Under the pieces are notes generated by a model that was given only the letters and a program-made list of their open reading frames with translations, was not told where the DNA came from and did no database searches. DNA of 64,000 bases from Denticeps clupeoides (taxonomy: Eukaryota; Chordata; Actinopteri; Clupeiformes; Denticipitidae), in NCBI RefSeq assembly GCF_900700375.1, contig NC_041721.1:5657489-5721488 (forward strand), read 5' to 3'. Position numbers and translations under genes: made by a program. Positions within the stretch are counted from its first letter, which is position 1; every line of letters begins with the position of its first letter. Below are positions 30,301 through 42,700 of the stretch, one piece after another.

Positions 30301-32337
30301 GTGAAAAAAAACACGACGTAAATAAAAAAAGAAATAAATCACAGAAGGAGTCCACCATTGCTAGAGTGAACATATTCATTAGAAACAGTGATTGAAAGCA
30401 TTGCATGAAAATGGTAAAATAAACAAACAAACAAACAAACAAATAAATAAACTCCCATTCTCACCCACAGATGCTGGGATGGGACTGTACGACCCCCGAC
30501 TCTGCTACGTCCTGGACGGATTCCTGCTGATCTACGCCATCCTGATCACAGCGCTCCACATCCGGGAGAAAGTGAGCTCTCCTTAGTCCCGCTGCTCCAG
30601 ATCACACGGCTGATCAGTCCTAATCATCGCCTCTTTCTTTGCTTTCAGTTTTTTAAAAAGAAATCTGCGAAGGATGACAACATTTACAGCGTAAGTGCAG
30701 CACAGACCCTTAGCGGAAGTTGAGGTGTTGGGTTTATTTCTGATTTATGATGATGATGATGATGATGCTGATGGTGATGACTGGGATTCCAGGACTTGGC
30801 TGCAAAACATGACAACTACGACCAACTGACGAGACGAGATGTGGAGCGAGGCTCTGGCGGCCGCGTGAGTAACTCTGTGTCTGTCTCTGTCTGTCTGTCT
30901 GTCTGTCTGTCTGTGTCTGTGTGATTAGTAATTCAATAACGCGCTTCTGATGGTTTGGTCTTTAGGGTCGCAGAGCACCGAATGATGACACATACACGGT
31001 AAGAAGTGTTAAACACAGCGTAAGCACATTGCTGACAAAGTAAAAAAAAAATGAAAAAGCAAAATTAATAGTGTTTTTAATTACATTGTGATTAATCATT
31101 TCCTTGTTTGCACCAATGGGTCGAGATTATGATTACTGTTCACTCGCTTTTTAAGTTCTGGCAAAACGACTCGTCGCTCTAATGTTGAAAACGTTTTGTT
31201 TTTAACCCTCAGAGTCTGAACAAGCCCTCAGAAGACACCTACAGGTCCATCCAGACAAAAGATGTGAGCTTTTCAGTTTTAGCAGACAGATATATGCTAT
31301 AATGCCATGGTAACAACTATGTAACAAATATGTTATATATGTGTAGCTGTTCCAGCCGGGCCATGAACTTTCACCCCTACCCTGACTCACCTCACCCTGG
31401 TTACCTTGATCATATTTACCCGTGGTTAAGTCTGTAAATGCCTCACCTTTATCTTGACTGCGTTTGCGTTTCCCTGTCCACTTGTTACTTGCTCTTGTGC
31501 GAGGCTTTTTTAAAAAGGCTTTTGCTTTTACCATGTTGTCCAGCAATTATAAATTGCTTAGATGTGTGTTTCTTGGCCTTGTAATTACAATCAGTAGTTA
31601 CAGGGACAGTCCCCCCCCCGGAGACACTCAGGGTTAAGTGTCTTACTCAGGGACACAACGGTAGTAAGTAAGATTTGAACCTGGGACTTCTGGTTCATAG
31701 GCGAGTGTGTTACCGACTAGGCTACTACCACCCACTACCAACCAACCTGTTTATGGCCCTCACCGTACTTAAGGATTAAAAACTTTAATATGGTTTGTGA
31801 TTGAATGTAACTTATGCTGATAGTCTCTGTAAGACATCAGTTGTTGATTTAAGTCTAGCCATGAATTTGTATGAAGATATAGTCAGATATTGACTACAAA
31901 GCACTGATGTATGTCGCTCTGGACAAGAGCGTCTGCAAAATGCCGTAAATCTAAATCAGATAAAAAAAATGTGGTGGAAATGTTAGCTACAGGAATTTAA
32001 GTCGTACATTTATATCTATGAAGTTGTGCATTTTGAAAAACTTTGGTTTGAATAAATGTATTTTCTTTCCATCTGCAGCGCCGCCGGAATAAAAATGAAC
32101 AAGTGTATGAGGTGAGGATTAATTTTTCATAAAAGAAAAATTCAGCAGCTTATTAGCAGTAATGAATCTGGATTTCTGTCATATTCGAGTGAAATGACAG
32201 ACATGGTTTATGGTAAAAGAGTTCCTTCCTACAGTCTTTGAACTTTTCTTTCTTTTTCTTTCTTTCAGGGCCTGAACGCCGCCACTAAAGACACCTACGA
32301 CAAACTGCAGATGCAGCCCCTCCCCCCCGCCCGCTAA
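23345..32337 (+). CDS. cd247: CD247, T-cell receptor CD3 zeta chain with three ITAMs
   Basis: Signalling subunit of the T-cell receptor and NK receptors; it forms a disulfide-linked dimer in the plasma membrane. Exons: 23345-23399 signal peptide, 30471-30571 short ectodomain and membrane span, 30649-30690, 30793-30864, 30966-30998, 31213-31263, 32079-32111, 32269-32337. The sum is 456 nt, 151 aa (human 164). The membrane segment LCYVLDGFLLIYAILITALH keeps the dimerising Cys and the Asp that pairs with TCR alpha Arg. ITAMs are YSDL-x6-YDQL, YTSL-x7-YRSI and YEGL-x7-YDKL. The C-terminus TKDTYDKLQMQPLPPAR closely follows human zeta. Each ITAM is broken by a phase-0 intron just after the residue following its first Tyr. 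Intron 1 is about 7 kb. Two ATGs start the frame; the first is used here. Confidence 0.95.
24371..24399. repeat. (GT)n microsatellite
   Basis: About 14 GT units in cd247 intron 1. Confidence 0.95.
28482..28655 (-). repeat. SINE A copy, diverged
   Basis: Minus-strand copy with a small internal repeat near the tail (ACATTTACAGCCTTTACCAG, then TTTACATCTACACCATTTCC) and B-box complement GGATTCGAACC. In cd247 intron 1. Confidence 0.75.
30165..30240 (-). mobile_element. Short retrotransposon tail fragment
   Basis: AATTCAAATTTTATTTGATA then GGTATGATATGCAGTGAAAT resembles a frequent fish retroposon end read from its 3' side. Too short to place in a family. Confidence 0.4.
31583..31733 (-). repeat. 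SINE A copy lacking its 3' tail
   Basis: ATTACAATCAGTAGTTACAG to GGCTACTACCACCC (plus reading), between cd247 exons 6 and 7. Confidence 0.8.
31909..31960 (+). repeat. SINE A or L2 tail fragment
   Basis: GTCGCTCTGGACAAGAGCGT followed by GCAAAATGCCGTAAATCTAA is the tail shared by SINE A and the L2 LINE, so the source cannot be told. Confidence 0.65.
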
Positions 32338-33106
32338 CAGGGCCACTGGTGACCCCGCCTCCTGCGTCTCTCATCTTCCTCTAGATGGGCCCCATGGCAG
32401 CCGCTGACGTTGCGCCACAGTACTTCTTACTTTTGGACTTTCTGGACGATAGCACATCCGAATCAAAAATTTGCTTTAACGTAATTTTTTTCCCCAGCTT
32501 CTGATTTATATGACATATGAATATATGACACTGGCCAGCTGTATGGTCTTTTTAAAAAAGAAGAAAGGGAACATATTTAATTTTCATAAATGTATATAAC
32601 TTGTTAAGAGTTGTGGTGCTTTAAACAGTTAGAACTACACCATATCTTTTTTGTGTTGAGGTCAGTAGTTCTATATACGTACATTTTAGATTTTTGTATT
32701 AAGACTGTGTTGATCAACCTCAAAAGGGATAACCATCTGTTGAGCCATTAATGCTATAATTTTAGTAGCCCCATAGAAATAATATATTTCAACCTTTTTT
32801 TTATAAAATTATGAATATTAGCAAATTGTAGAATGAACTGGCACCCTGTAGAAGGGATGGATGAGCTGGTGCCCATCCATCAAGCACTTTTTCTTATTGT
32901 CAACTTAGATGTAAATTAAAATACAGCATTTTCTAATAGCCTCATTTATTCATACATATTTTTTTACAAGCTTCTTAGAGTAGTTTTTGTGCAAATATTG
33001 TGCTGTTATTATTTTTTTACTTTCTTTTATTTTTATAAAAACCCATTCCTGAGAATATAAATCTGGTCTGGATTGTATTTATTTAAAGTAAATGCACTAA
33101 TCCGCT

Positions 33107-33112
33107 AATAAA
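33107..33112 (+). terminator. Poly(A) signal of cd247
   Basis: AATAAA in GCTAATAAAATG, about 770 bp past the stop. No earlier canonical signal was seen after the stop. Confidence 0.6.
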
Positions 33113-34073
33113 ATGTAAAACCCCAGTGAATAAGACTTAGAAAACTTTAATGATGTATACAATCAAAAATACGTGCACAGATTGTTATATTAATAATAAT
33201 TAATGATAAAAAAACAATAAACAAACAACAAAAAAAAAAACAGTAGACAGATGGGAGTAACACAGATGACCCTTCTTCTCCAGAAAACACAAAGGACCAA
33301 TATCATCCTGCACATCAGGAATGTGACGACTGAGACTGAGGGCAGGAGAGTCCAAGCTGCAAAACCACCAAACTATAGCATTTAATAATAAAAAAAAGTT
33401 CTTAGTCATATTACTCACTTACTGGACAACATTTTCAATACTAAAAAAAAAAAAAAAAACATACAAAAGTCACAAAACCTTTCAATCGCTTCTGATTAAT
33501 ATTGAGTCAGTAAGGTGATGGAAAAAATGCTGCGAAACAAGTGACATTAGCCAATAAGAGGCGAGAAAAACGCTGATGGAAGAAGTGCTTTCTTGAATAA
33601 TACAGAAGAAAAATATTACATCATTAAAAAACTTTGGAATTACTGCGCCTAGGACTCTGAAAGCTCGCTACATCTGCGTCACACAGAGACAAAGAGAGAA
33701 AGACACTGAGCGTCATCTTTGGTTTTCGTCCAGTGGCATTCTTTGTGTCATTTACTGACCTTTGGGGAAAAGCTTTTACAAGAGTCACAAAAACTAAACA
33801 GCGAGACTCAGACATCCGTTCAAATTCAAAGTGGGACACGCACACACACTTCTGGAGCACAGCTGACGAAAACCAAAACAACACACACGAAAAGCAAAGA
33901 ACCCATCAAATGTATGAATGTGTGTGTAAGTAAAAGGTTAAGGAATACAATCTATAGTCTTTGGTGTACAGTGTGTGTATCGGGGGTATGTTCATTAAGG
34001 CCTACGATGAGGTAGTATGTACACAGACATACACAGGCACCTGCCACTGTGCTTTGTGTGTATTTATTCACCC

Positions 34074-34117
34074 TGTGTGTGTGTGCGTGTGTGTGTTTGT
34101 GTGTGTGTGAGAGAGAG
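34074..34117. repeat. (GT)n with (GA)n microsatellite
   Basis: Imperfect GT tract followed by GAGAGAGA. Confidence 0.9.
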
Positions 34118-34681
34118 ATGAAAAGGATGAGAGACGCTGCTATGGAACTAAAACTTTTGAATTGACTCATGCAGGAGTATAAATCTTAAACCTCTTAACC
34201 TGCTCAATTAACCCTCCGACCAATCAAAAATCCCCAACACACACACACTCTAAGGCAGTGTACTTTTGAGTTACAGCATGATTAAGTAAGCCATCCATTT
34301 GAAATCAAAACCAACTATTCCAAGTAATGTGAAGAAAATAGACCAAAACAAAAAATACCCTCACACCAACCCTCCCTACCAAAAACGTAGTTAAAAAAAT
34401 TTACATTAGTAGTGAAAGTATTTTTTTTAACCTTTTTCAGTAGAATATATTACATATATGTGTTAAAAAAAAGAGAAAGAACAACATATACCTTATTACA
34501 ACACTGCACCCAACAAACACTACATTTCCCATAAAGCCCTGCAAACCAGGAAGTGAGGACCAAAAAAAAAAGAAAAACTCCATTGAGCAGAAAATTCAAC
34601 TTTGGCAAACAGCTCTTAAAGTACATCAACATTATGGGATGTGAACCCGAGTAACGTTCAGTGGAGTAGTAGTACAAGTGA

Positions 34682-34717
34682 CAGCAGCAGCAGTAGTAGT
34701 AGTAGTAGTAGTAGTAA
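34682..34717. repeat. (CAG)n(TAG)n trinucleotide tract
   Basis: Three to four CAG units followed by about eight TAG units, in the probable pou2f1 3'UTR. Confidence 0.9.
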
Positions 34718-36006
34718 TGCTTCAACCACATCAGTAAATATTCTGATTTTTACATCTTGTATATGAGGAGGGTGAGGAAGAAAAAACAAAAAACAGTGTT
34801 TAACACCAGAGGTCACAGGTCATTCACACACCCACATTTGGGGTCAAAATCCCCCCCCCACACACAGACTGTTCTCTCAGGTCCATCCACATTCATTACC
34901 CACACCATGGTCCTGACGACATTTTCACTGCTATTCCGACATTGCCCCCTGCTGAATTTACATTCTTCTGCATCTTATACAAATCACAGAAGGGCACATA
35001 ATCCAGAAATGCATACAATCACACAAACATACCACACAGTTGGGACGAATTAGCTTTGGTTTCAGCTTAATTCTGAATATAATGATTGATATTGGTCTGG
35101 GGTGTGGAGATGGATGCAGAAGACTGGGAGAACAATTTTGGGCAAGACGCCCCCCCCCCCCAATTTATTTACTTATATATTTTTTATTGCATTTTATCCA
35201 GTATTAAAACAATAGTTGGTACTACAGAAGATTGTTATTTATTTAGTTTTTGGTATTTCTTGAAAATCTGAAGACTTCTTCATCTTCTCTCTTAATAGAT
35301 TGGTTAAAGTTAAATGCTTTCCATAGGAGAACAACCTCTATTAATTCAGACTGCCACACACACATACATCAATAGAGAGACAGAGATGAAGTAAACTCCA
35401 CGTGTGCCAAGTAACATGTTAACCCTTATCGTTACTATAACAGGATGATGGATTTTGGTGAATTATCACTGGATACTGTCTCCAGTAAACTCCAGGTCTG
35501 TGGATATGATATGAGGAACTTGTCTAGACTATGACTAGGGATGACTATGCATGATTTTTATCTCATTTTAAAGCCTTCTAACCATTGGCAGAAAAGTGAC
35601 ATTAAAGCTGCATTGCTAAAGAGATCAAGACCTGCCAAGAAATCTCCAATGTTAATCCCATGACCAACATCTACGATGAAACAACATTAATGAGGGGATA
35701 AAAAAAGAAAAAGAAAAAAGGAATTAACCCTAATTTCTGCATAAAATCTTAATATATTTCTTTAGAGTCTATACAAGTCCCCAGAACCAAAAATAAAAAG
35801 CATTCAATAAAGAGATGCTTTATTGAGGGGGGCACCTTTTGAATTACTTCATCAAAAAAAGATTTCTCAAATCCACCATTCTGGAAAAGGACACATAGTG
35901 GAAGCATTTTTCTTCAACATCTCCATTTTTGGTGTTGTAGCAAATCAGGTGTTAATGTAGAAGTTAGGGATGGGGCATAGAGGGGTGAAGGGGAGTGGCC
36001 TAGGTT

Positions 36007-39000
36007 TCACTGGGCCTTGGAGGCAGTGGTGATGGTTTTGACAGGCACTGTCGCCGTGGTGATAGCGCTGTGGTGGGCATCAGAGGTCAACTGCAAGTTG
36101 AGGGCCCCAGATGTGGCCATGCCCCCAGACACTAGACTGACTGGATTGCTCGTCAGCAGCGACAAGCTCTGTGGGTTCAGCAAGAAGGGTGTGGTCATCA
36201 GGCTGGGGGTGGAGCCTCCATTGCTGGTGTTAGCGAACAGCATGTTGCCACAGCTGTCAATGGAAGTGGGGGGTAAGTTCCCACTGGATGCCAGAGCTTT
36301 GGATACAAGAGAGATTATCAAAATCCATATGCAGGTTCATAGTGACATTAAATGAAACTGAATTCTCTGTATAGTATAACAATGTAAAGGTCCAAGTAGC
36401 AGCATGGAGAAATCAGACCACTCACCTTGAATGGTAGCCAACGCAGTGTTGCTCATGATGGCTGGACTCAAGGTGTTCCCCAGGCCAAGTAAGGATCCTC
36501 TGTAGGAACAGACAGAACCAGGATGACGCCAAACAGGGTTTATCTAATATTGAGTTCCGCACAAAAGCCAACAGAAGGTTGGTAAAGTACCAAACATATA
36601 CACACACACACCCTGTGCTGAGCTGTGGTGTGGTAATTAGCCCGGTGTTCAGTCCTGCTGCTGCACTAATAGCCGCCAGTCCAACAGAGGGAACTGATGT
36701 TATGGGCGCCATCTGGTGGGCTACTATAGCCTGTGTCACTGCAGTAGAGGAGGGGGTGAGCAACGGTGATGTCACATTGGGTGCAGGTGTGGCACTGGGT
36801 GCAGTCGTAGAGATGACCGATGTCCCATTGGTTGTCACTGCTGTTCCCAAAGATGTGCCTAAAACACCGGAGAAAGGCAAAGATTACTACAAACGTAAAA
36901 TTTATCCGTAAGCCTATATCACTTATCTTCCAGCCCATACAAAAACAACGGGGTACTTCACACATACAATTGTAGCATGTATATGTTGCATGATATTCAT
37001 ACATTTATTTTTAATTAATTTCTTAAATATTCTTTGCAAACTTTGTCTCTAAAATCAGTTTTATTTTATTTCCTGACAACTGAAGCTAAATGTATGCAGA
37101 ACAACACACCAAACATACCATTCAGAGTGAGGTTGATCGTAGTAGCATTTAGTGGTAAGATGGGTTTAACGGTCAGCGTGGTTGCTGGGCTGCTGGTCAC
37201 CACTGTGGGGCTGGAGGCCTGAAAAATAAATACATTCATTCATTCATTATTGCTTCAGATTTCATGTACGAAGAATACGAAGCAAACTATAAAAGCAATG
37301 CAAAGAATATGTTTCTCCTCTCAGGAACCAGGAAAAGAGCCGGGAAATATCTCACAGATCCACTCACACCCTGGACACAGACTATTTAACCTGCTGCCCT
37401 CTGGCAGATGAGCTAGAAGCCAGAAATTCAGGACCAGCCAATACAGGAACAGCTTCTTTCCCCTCGCCGTCACAGTCATAGCAACTGCACTTTATGTACA
37501 CCTGTGGTATTATTTCTGTAAATAAGCCTATATTGAATATTGTTGTTGTCTTATACTTGTGCTTGTGAGATGCCATCGCGCACATACTTGGCCAATAAAC
37601 GTGATCAGAATCAGAACCAGAGAAACTGGATTGACACATTTCACAAACGGTGAATCTAAAATATTCCTGATTGTTTATGGATGTGAACACTGTTCAAAAA
37701 GAAATTAAAAGCTCAAAATAACCAAACAAATGGAATCCAGCATCATATAAGTGAGCATATACATTTAAGTGATCCATAGAGTCCTACGTTTTTTTTGTTT
37801 TACACAGAAGATAATGTGATGTAAAAATGGAACACTTGGAACAGTACAATTGGCTCATTTCAATATGGCCTCGAAGTGTAATCAATAAACGATAAATAAT
37901 TGTTCTATGGCACACAGATGCACGTTTATTTATGTATATTTAGTATTTGGTCCACTTGGCCATTACGGTGGGCTGCGTTTGAGACGTACCACTGTTGCCG
38001 GAGGTGAATAGAGGGCTTTGATGGGGGTGGTGGTGCAGCTGCTGGGGGGGTTGATCCTCTTTTCCTTCTGCCGGCGGTTGCAGAACCACACGCGCACCAC
38101 CTCCTTCTCCATGTTGAGGCGCTCGGCGATGCTGCTGATCTCGTCGGAGTTGGGCTTTTGGTTCTGCTTTAATAGTGCAAGAGCGCCACCTCAGCATGGA
38201 CGCGTTAACAACAAGTCCAACAACCCCAGACCCAGCACAACTTCATAAAAGTGTGCATTAAACACACCTTCAGCACGAATAATAAAGACAGAAAAAAATC
38301 TTTTTTTCCTCCACCCGAAAATCCCAAATGCTTTAAATGTGCAACCTCTAGAAAGCTCTTCTCCAGGGCCACACGGATGTTGGTCTCGATGCTTGTTCTC
38401 TTCTTGCGCCGGCGATTGATCCCCTCCACTCCGGGAGAGTTCAGGGCACCACTGGAAAGGGCGGGTTCAGTGGGAGTATTCTCTAAAACAAGACATCAGA
38501 AGGCATTTTTCAAATCTGTAGTGAAAACCAGTCTAGGCCTTCCATCAAAAGTTTCAAAGAAAGACACAATAATTAGGACAATCCTTATAATAATAATAAT
38601 AATTATTATTATTATTAATATTGGACGGCCCACCTAGAAATCTAGAAAGCTTTACTGTCCTGTCATGCACACAGTCCTTCACCAAAATACTCGGTTTTGC
38701 TTTCCTCCACTGGAAAGGCTGGTTTAGAATATGGTTATTTGCATGTTTATGTACAACTGAAATCAATATAGCAGATTATTCCATAAACATATGATACTGA
38801 TATGGCCAAGTATCAGATTTTCCCCAGTTACCTGCAAAATTTGGTTCCCTTAAAGATTATAAAAACACACACAAATCAACAGCACACGTAACAGCATTAC
38901 ATTTTTCCATGATATGACATGTTTTGTACTAAGATGACTATTCACTGTTGGTAATTTGCATGTTCCACTAAAACATGATGCTTTCCCTCCCCATTATGAC

Positions 39001-39674
39001 TGAAAGCTTTTTCCATCATAAAACAAAACAAAATACGTGAAACTGAAGTGATTGTCATTGTGAAACACTGCAGCAGAGCACACGGTGACAACAAAATGTG
39101 TCCTCTGCTTTTAACCATCACCCTTGGTGAGCAGTGGGCAGCCATGACAGGCACTCGGGGAGTAGTGTGTGGGGACGGTGCTTTGCTCAGTGGCACCTTG
39201 GCAGATCGAGATTCGAACCGGCAACCTTCTGATTAGAGGGCCGCTTCCTTAACCGCTAGGCCACCACCGCCCCCTGGTACATGTTCCAGGAGAGACCATT
39301 TCGACTGTTTGTGCTGAGCACAGTGTGAGTACAAGATAAAAGAAAATGGCCCCACTGGTTGTATCGGCACAGGAATACAGGACATCATAAATAGAAACTG
39401 ATGCAATAACACAAAGTATGGCCTAAAAAAAAGAAAAGAACTGGAATAAAACTTTCCAAAACCATAAACAACATTTTAATTCTTTTGCAGAACATGACCT
39501 CAGGAAGCCACACACATAAACACTCACCTGCATCGTTCAGCCATTTCTCCAGCAGGGGCTTGAGTTTACACATGTTTTTGAAGCTCAGGTTTAACGCCTC
39601 AAAGCGCGAGATGGTGGTCTGGCTGAAGTCATTGCCGTACAGTTTGCCCATGGCCAGGCCTACGTCACCCTGTA

Positions 39675-39713
<39 letters not shown>

Positions 39714-42700
39714 ATAGGCTTGGGGGAGAACCAAGTAGTGGAAGTATGCACAGCAGAACATTTCATATATGAACAATAATATAACATTCACAATGAAGTT
39801 CAATTTGAATGCATCATCGCTACTAATGGAATAAGAATAAGCAGAACTGTTTGTGAAGCTGAGAAAATGAGTAAATAACACCTAAAAACACACCACATTG
39901 ACATGTTTAAACTTTTACTACTCAAATGCTCATAAAATATTATATAATCTACAACAAATTTAAGAGTTCAATCTAAAGGTCTCGTAGGAGGCTTTCTGGG
40001 GAGATGAGGTGAGCTAAGATAACAAACAACAGATAATTGAGATATTTTAACCTCTCATGTTTCAGTTGAACAAAAAGGAACTGTGTAGGCTTACCTGAGT
40101 GAATCCCAGTTTGATTCTCCGCTGTTTAAAGGCCTTTGCAAACTGCTCCAGTTCCTCAAGGTCACTGGCCTCTTCCGGAGTGGACACGTCAATGACTTTC
40201 GGGGCTGTGGGGGCCAGGGTCTGGGGCGTTGCGGCTATTGTGCGAGTGGGAGTTGCAGCCTGGAAGTGTGAGAGAAGACCACGAGCATTATGAACATCTG
40301 TGCTTTTAAAACTCAGCCAAAGAGGATCCTGGGAGTTGTGGTTCCTCACCTGTGTGGTGATGGCAATGCTGGGCTGAGACTGCATGAGACTAGCTTGACT
40401 TTGAGGTAGCGAAGTCAGAAGATTCGGGGCTTGCAGTAGACCTGCTGATAAAAAACAATTGGAGAAACTGAGACACTTAGAGGCAGAATGTGGTACGGCA
40501 GATAAAAATTTGAATGAAGTCTAATAAACCGTGTGCTGTGTTATTGGCTCCTACCTGTCTGGCCCTGTGCAGTAGGTGAGATGATGAACTGAGCTGGCTG
40601 GATGGGCGTTGCCGGATGCACCAGCACAAACTGCTGCAAGTTCAAATTCTGAGGCTGCAGCGGCTGTAAACAGAATCAAACACACAGTGAGACACACAAA
40701 ACCAGCGGCACCAACGTGGGTGAATGTTTTCAAACCAGGCAGTAATAAAGTGTGGGTGGGCCATTCTTACTGATGCGATATGGATGGGCTGGGAGAGTGG
40801 GATCTGGGTGATGGGCGTGGCTGCAGAGGCAGAGATGGAGGCACCGGATGTACCATTCTGCTGTTGAACAGCAGCTGCAGCTAAGAGCTGAACTTGCGCC
40901 TGGTGGAGCAACTGCTGCTGCACCTACACACACACATTTGTACATGAGCCATATTTTATAATACACTGCTAATCTATTTGTTGCATTTTACTATGATTTA
41001 GAAATGGTTGTACTTTAATCTGATTACACATTTTGTGATCAATTATTTCAAAATCTTTCAACATTTCCCATTATATGTACTTAAACAAACAAACAAAACA
41101 AATAAATAAAATGTTAAAATAAAACCCTGGCAAATTCTAATACACTGATAGCTTTTCAATGATATTTCTAAAATAAGCCACTGACTGATGTGAATCTCCT
41201 GCACATGTGAGTCTCCTGCAACTCCTGGACACCCAGAAGGAATTTATCATTTTTAGCCACAGGAATAGTACTAGGAGTCAAAAGTAATGGATAAATTTAC
41301 AGCAAATTAATTGTCGGCTTGAATATCATGATCGCGTCGTCCCTAATTAATGATACGATTTAACATTATAAATACCCTAATGATTTGCATCTTATGGACC
41401 ATCATGGCCATCATTTACAAGTCATTGTAAGACTCCGTGGGGTGCCTTATAAAGCATCATGAACAGTGCACTGTGAACGGGGACGTTGAAAGCAAACCGT
41501 TCAACTGCACACTAATGCTGCCCCGCTTCATTTCGGCGTCATTAAAGGACGGTCCAAAGGGAACCGCAGTTGGCTACCGGCAGAGGAAAAGCTCATTATA
41601 CAGTCGCATGCGTTCTGCACCGATTTGCATACTCTCCCCCCCGTCTGTTTGCGGGTGGCTGCGGAGCTGTCTAATTAGCATAGGACACTGATTGCCCGCT
41701 CGCTTCCCGAAAGATAACAGGCACCAAGGCGCCTTTTTATATAAACGATACAGAGCGGGCTCAGGGGTGCCGGCACACTCCGGCCGAGCGGACAAATTCT
41801 CCCAAAGCGGCGATAAACGGTGGCAACGAGGTGCCGGAAACGGACGCCGACAGTCCATTAGCAGATGTACGGTCTCCGCCGGCGAAAAACAGACCCACTG
41901 CAGATATACGACACTCGTCCACACAAAAGAGACGGGACAGCGTTTTCCTCCGTCCCTAGTCGGTCCCCAGGGGACCCAGTGGCCAGCAGGAGAGCAGCAG
42001 TTCAAGGATAGATAAAGGGAGCTGGCCTTAAAAGTAATGACGGTTACGAACGGGTAGAAGGACAAATTGTCACGTGTAGGGCTGTTCGAACTTAAACCTT
42101 TGACGGTAGATGGTATATTTTGCGGTATATAGTTTTAATGTAACTAAATGTAACTGTTTTTGAAATGGTAATTTCGTACAGTCTTTTTATCAGCATATGG
42201 CATAACCGTATAAAACAATATCTGGCCAATTCTACTGAAAGTATTCAACAGTAGAGTTTACATTAAAAATATTGTCAACAACATGCCTGTTCATATTTTA
42301 TCATGCAGTCATTTGGGGATTCCAACAGGCTTGGATGCCCCGTGGTGCCCAAACGCTGGTTCCGCGCCTGCGGTAGTACGGTTTGGGTGCAGACCCACGC
42401 CCTTAGTAAACCCGGAAGTGCACAGCGACCGGCGGATTACTGCAGTATTTTTAATACAGAGTTTAAAGTATCTTTAAACTCTGTATTTATGGATTACTAG
42501 TCCTTTTTAGCGATACTTAATGCCTTGCCGTTTTCTTTTTTTTGGAAAACCCTGCCGTGTGCTCGGTGCTCTGGCTCGTGCTACAAGTAGGCGTGGTTGT
42601 GCGCAGGTGATGCGACATTTTCACGAGGAGCGGATATTACAGTAGTAGAGCGGTACAATCCAAATCTGGCCAAAAGCATATCGCATAAGCCCTGGCCATG

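Larger units (their letters stand above)
23400..30470 (+). other. Intron 1 of cd247 (7 kb)
   Basis: No exon recognised on either strand. It holds a (GT)n tract at 24371-24399, an (AAC)n tract at 25126-25148, a SINE A at 28482-28655 and a LINE tail at 30165. Much of it is unique AT-rich DNA. Single octamers ATTTGCAT lie at 26214 and 30133. Confidence 0.6.
33130..36006 (-). other. Convergent 3' region of cd247 and pou2f1
   Basis: No exon recognised. The right part is probably the 3'UTR of pou2f1, which is long in other vertebrates. Minus-strand AATAAA candidates lie near 34068, 35164 and 35233; I cannot choose between them. Simple repeats are at 34074-34117 (GT, GA) and 34682-34717 (CAG then TAG). 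Confidence 0.5.

Noticed and set aside
41574-42065. 163-codon open frame on the minus strand in a pou2f1 intron
   Set aside because: No recognisable domain, no suitable splice context and no gene-like composition; probably chance, in possibly regulatory DNA.
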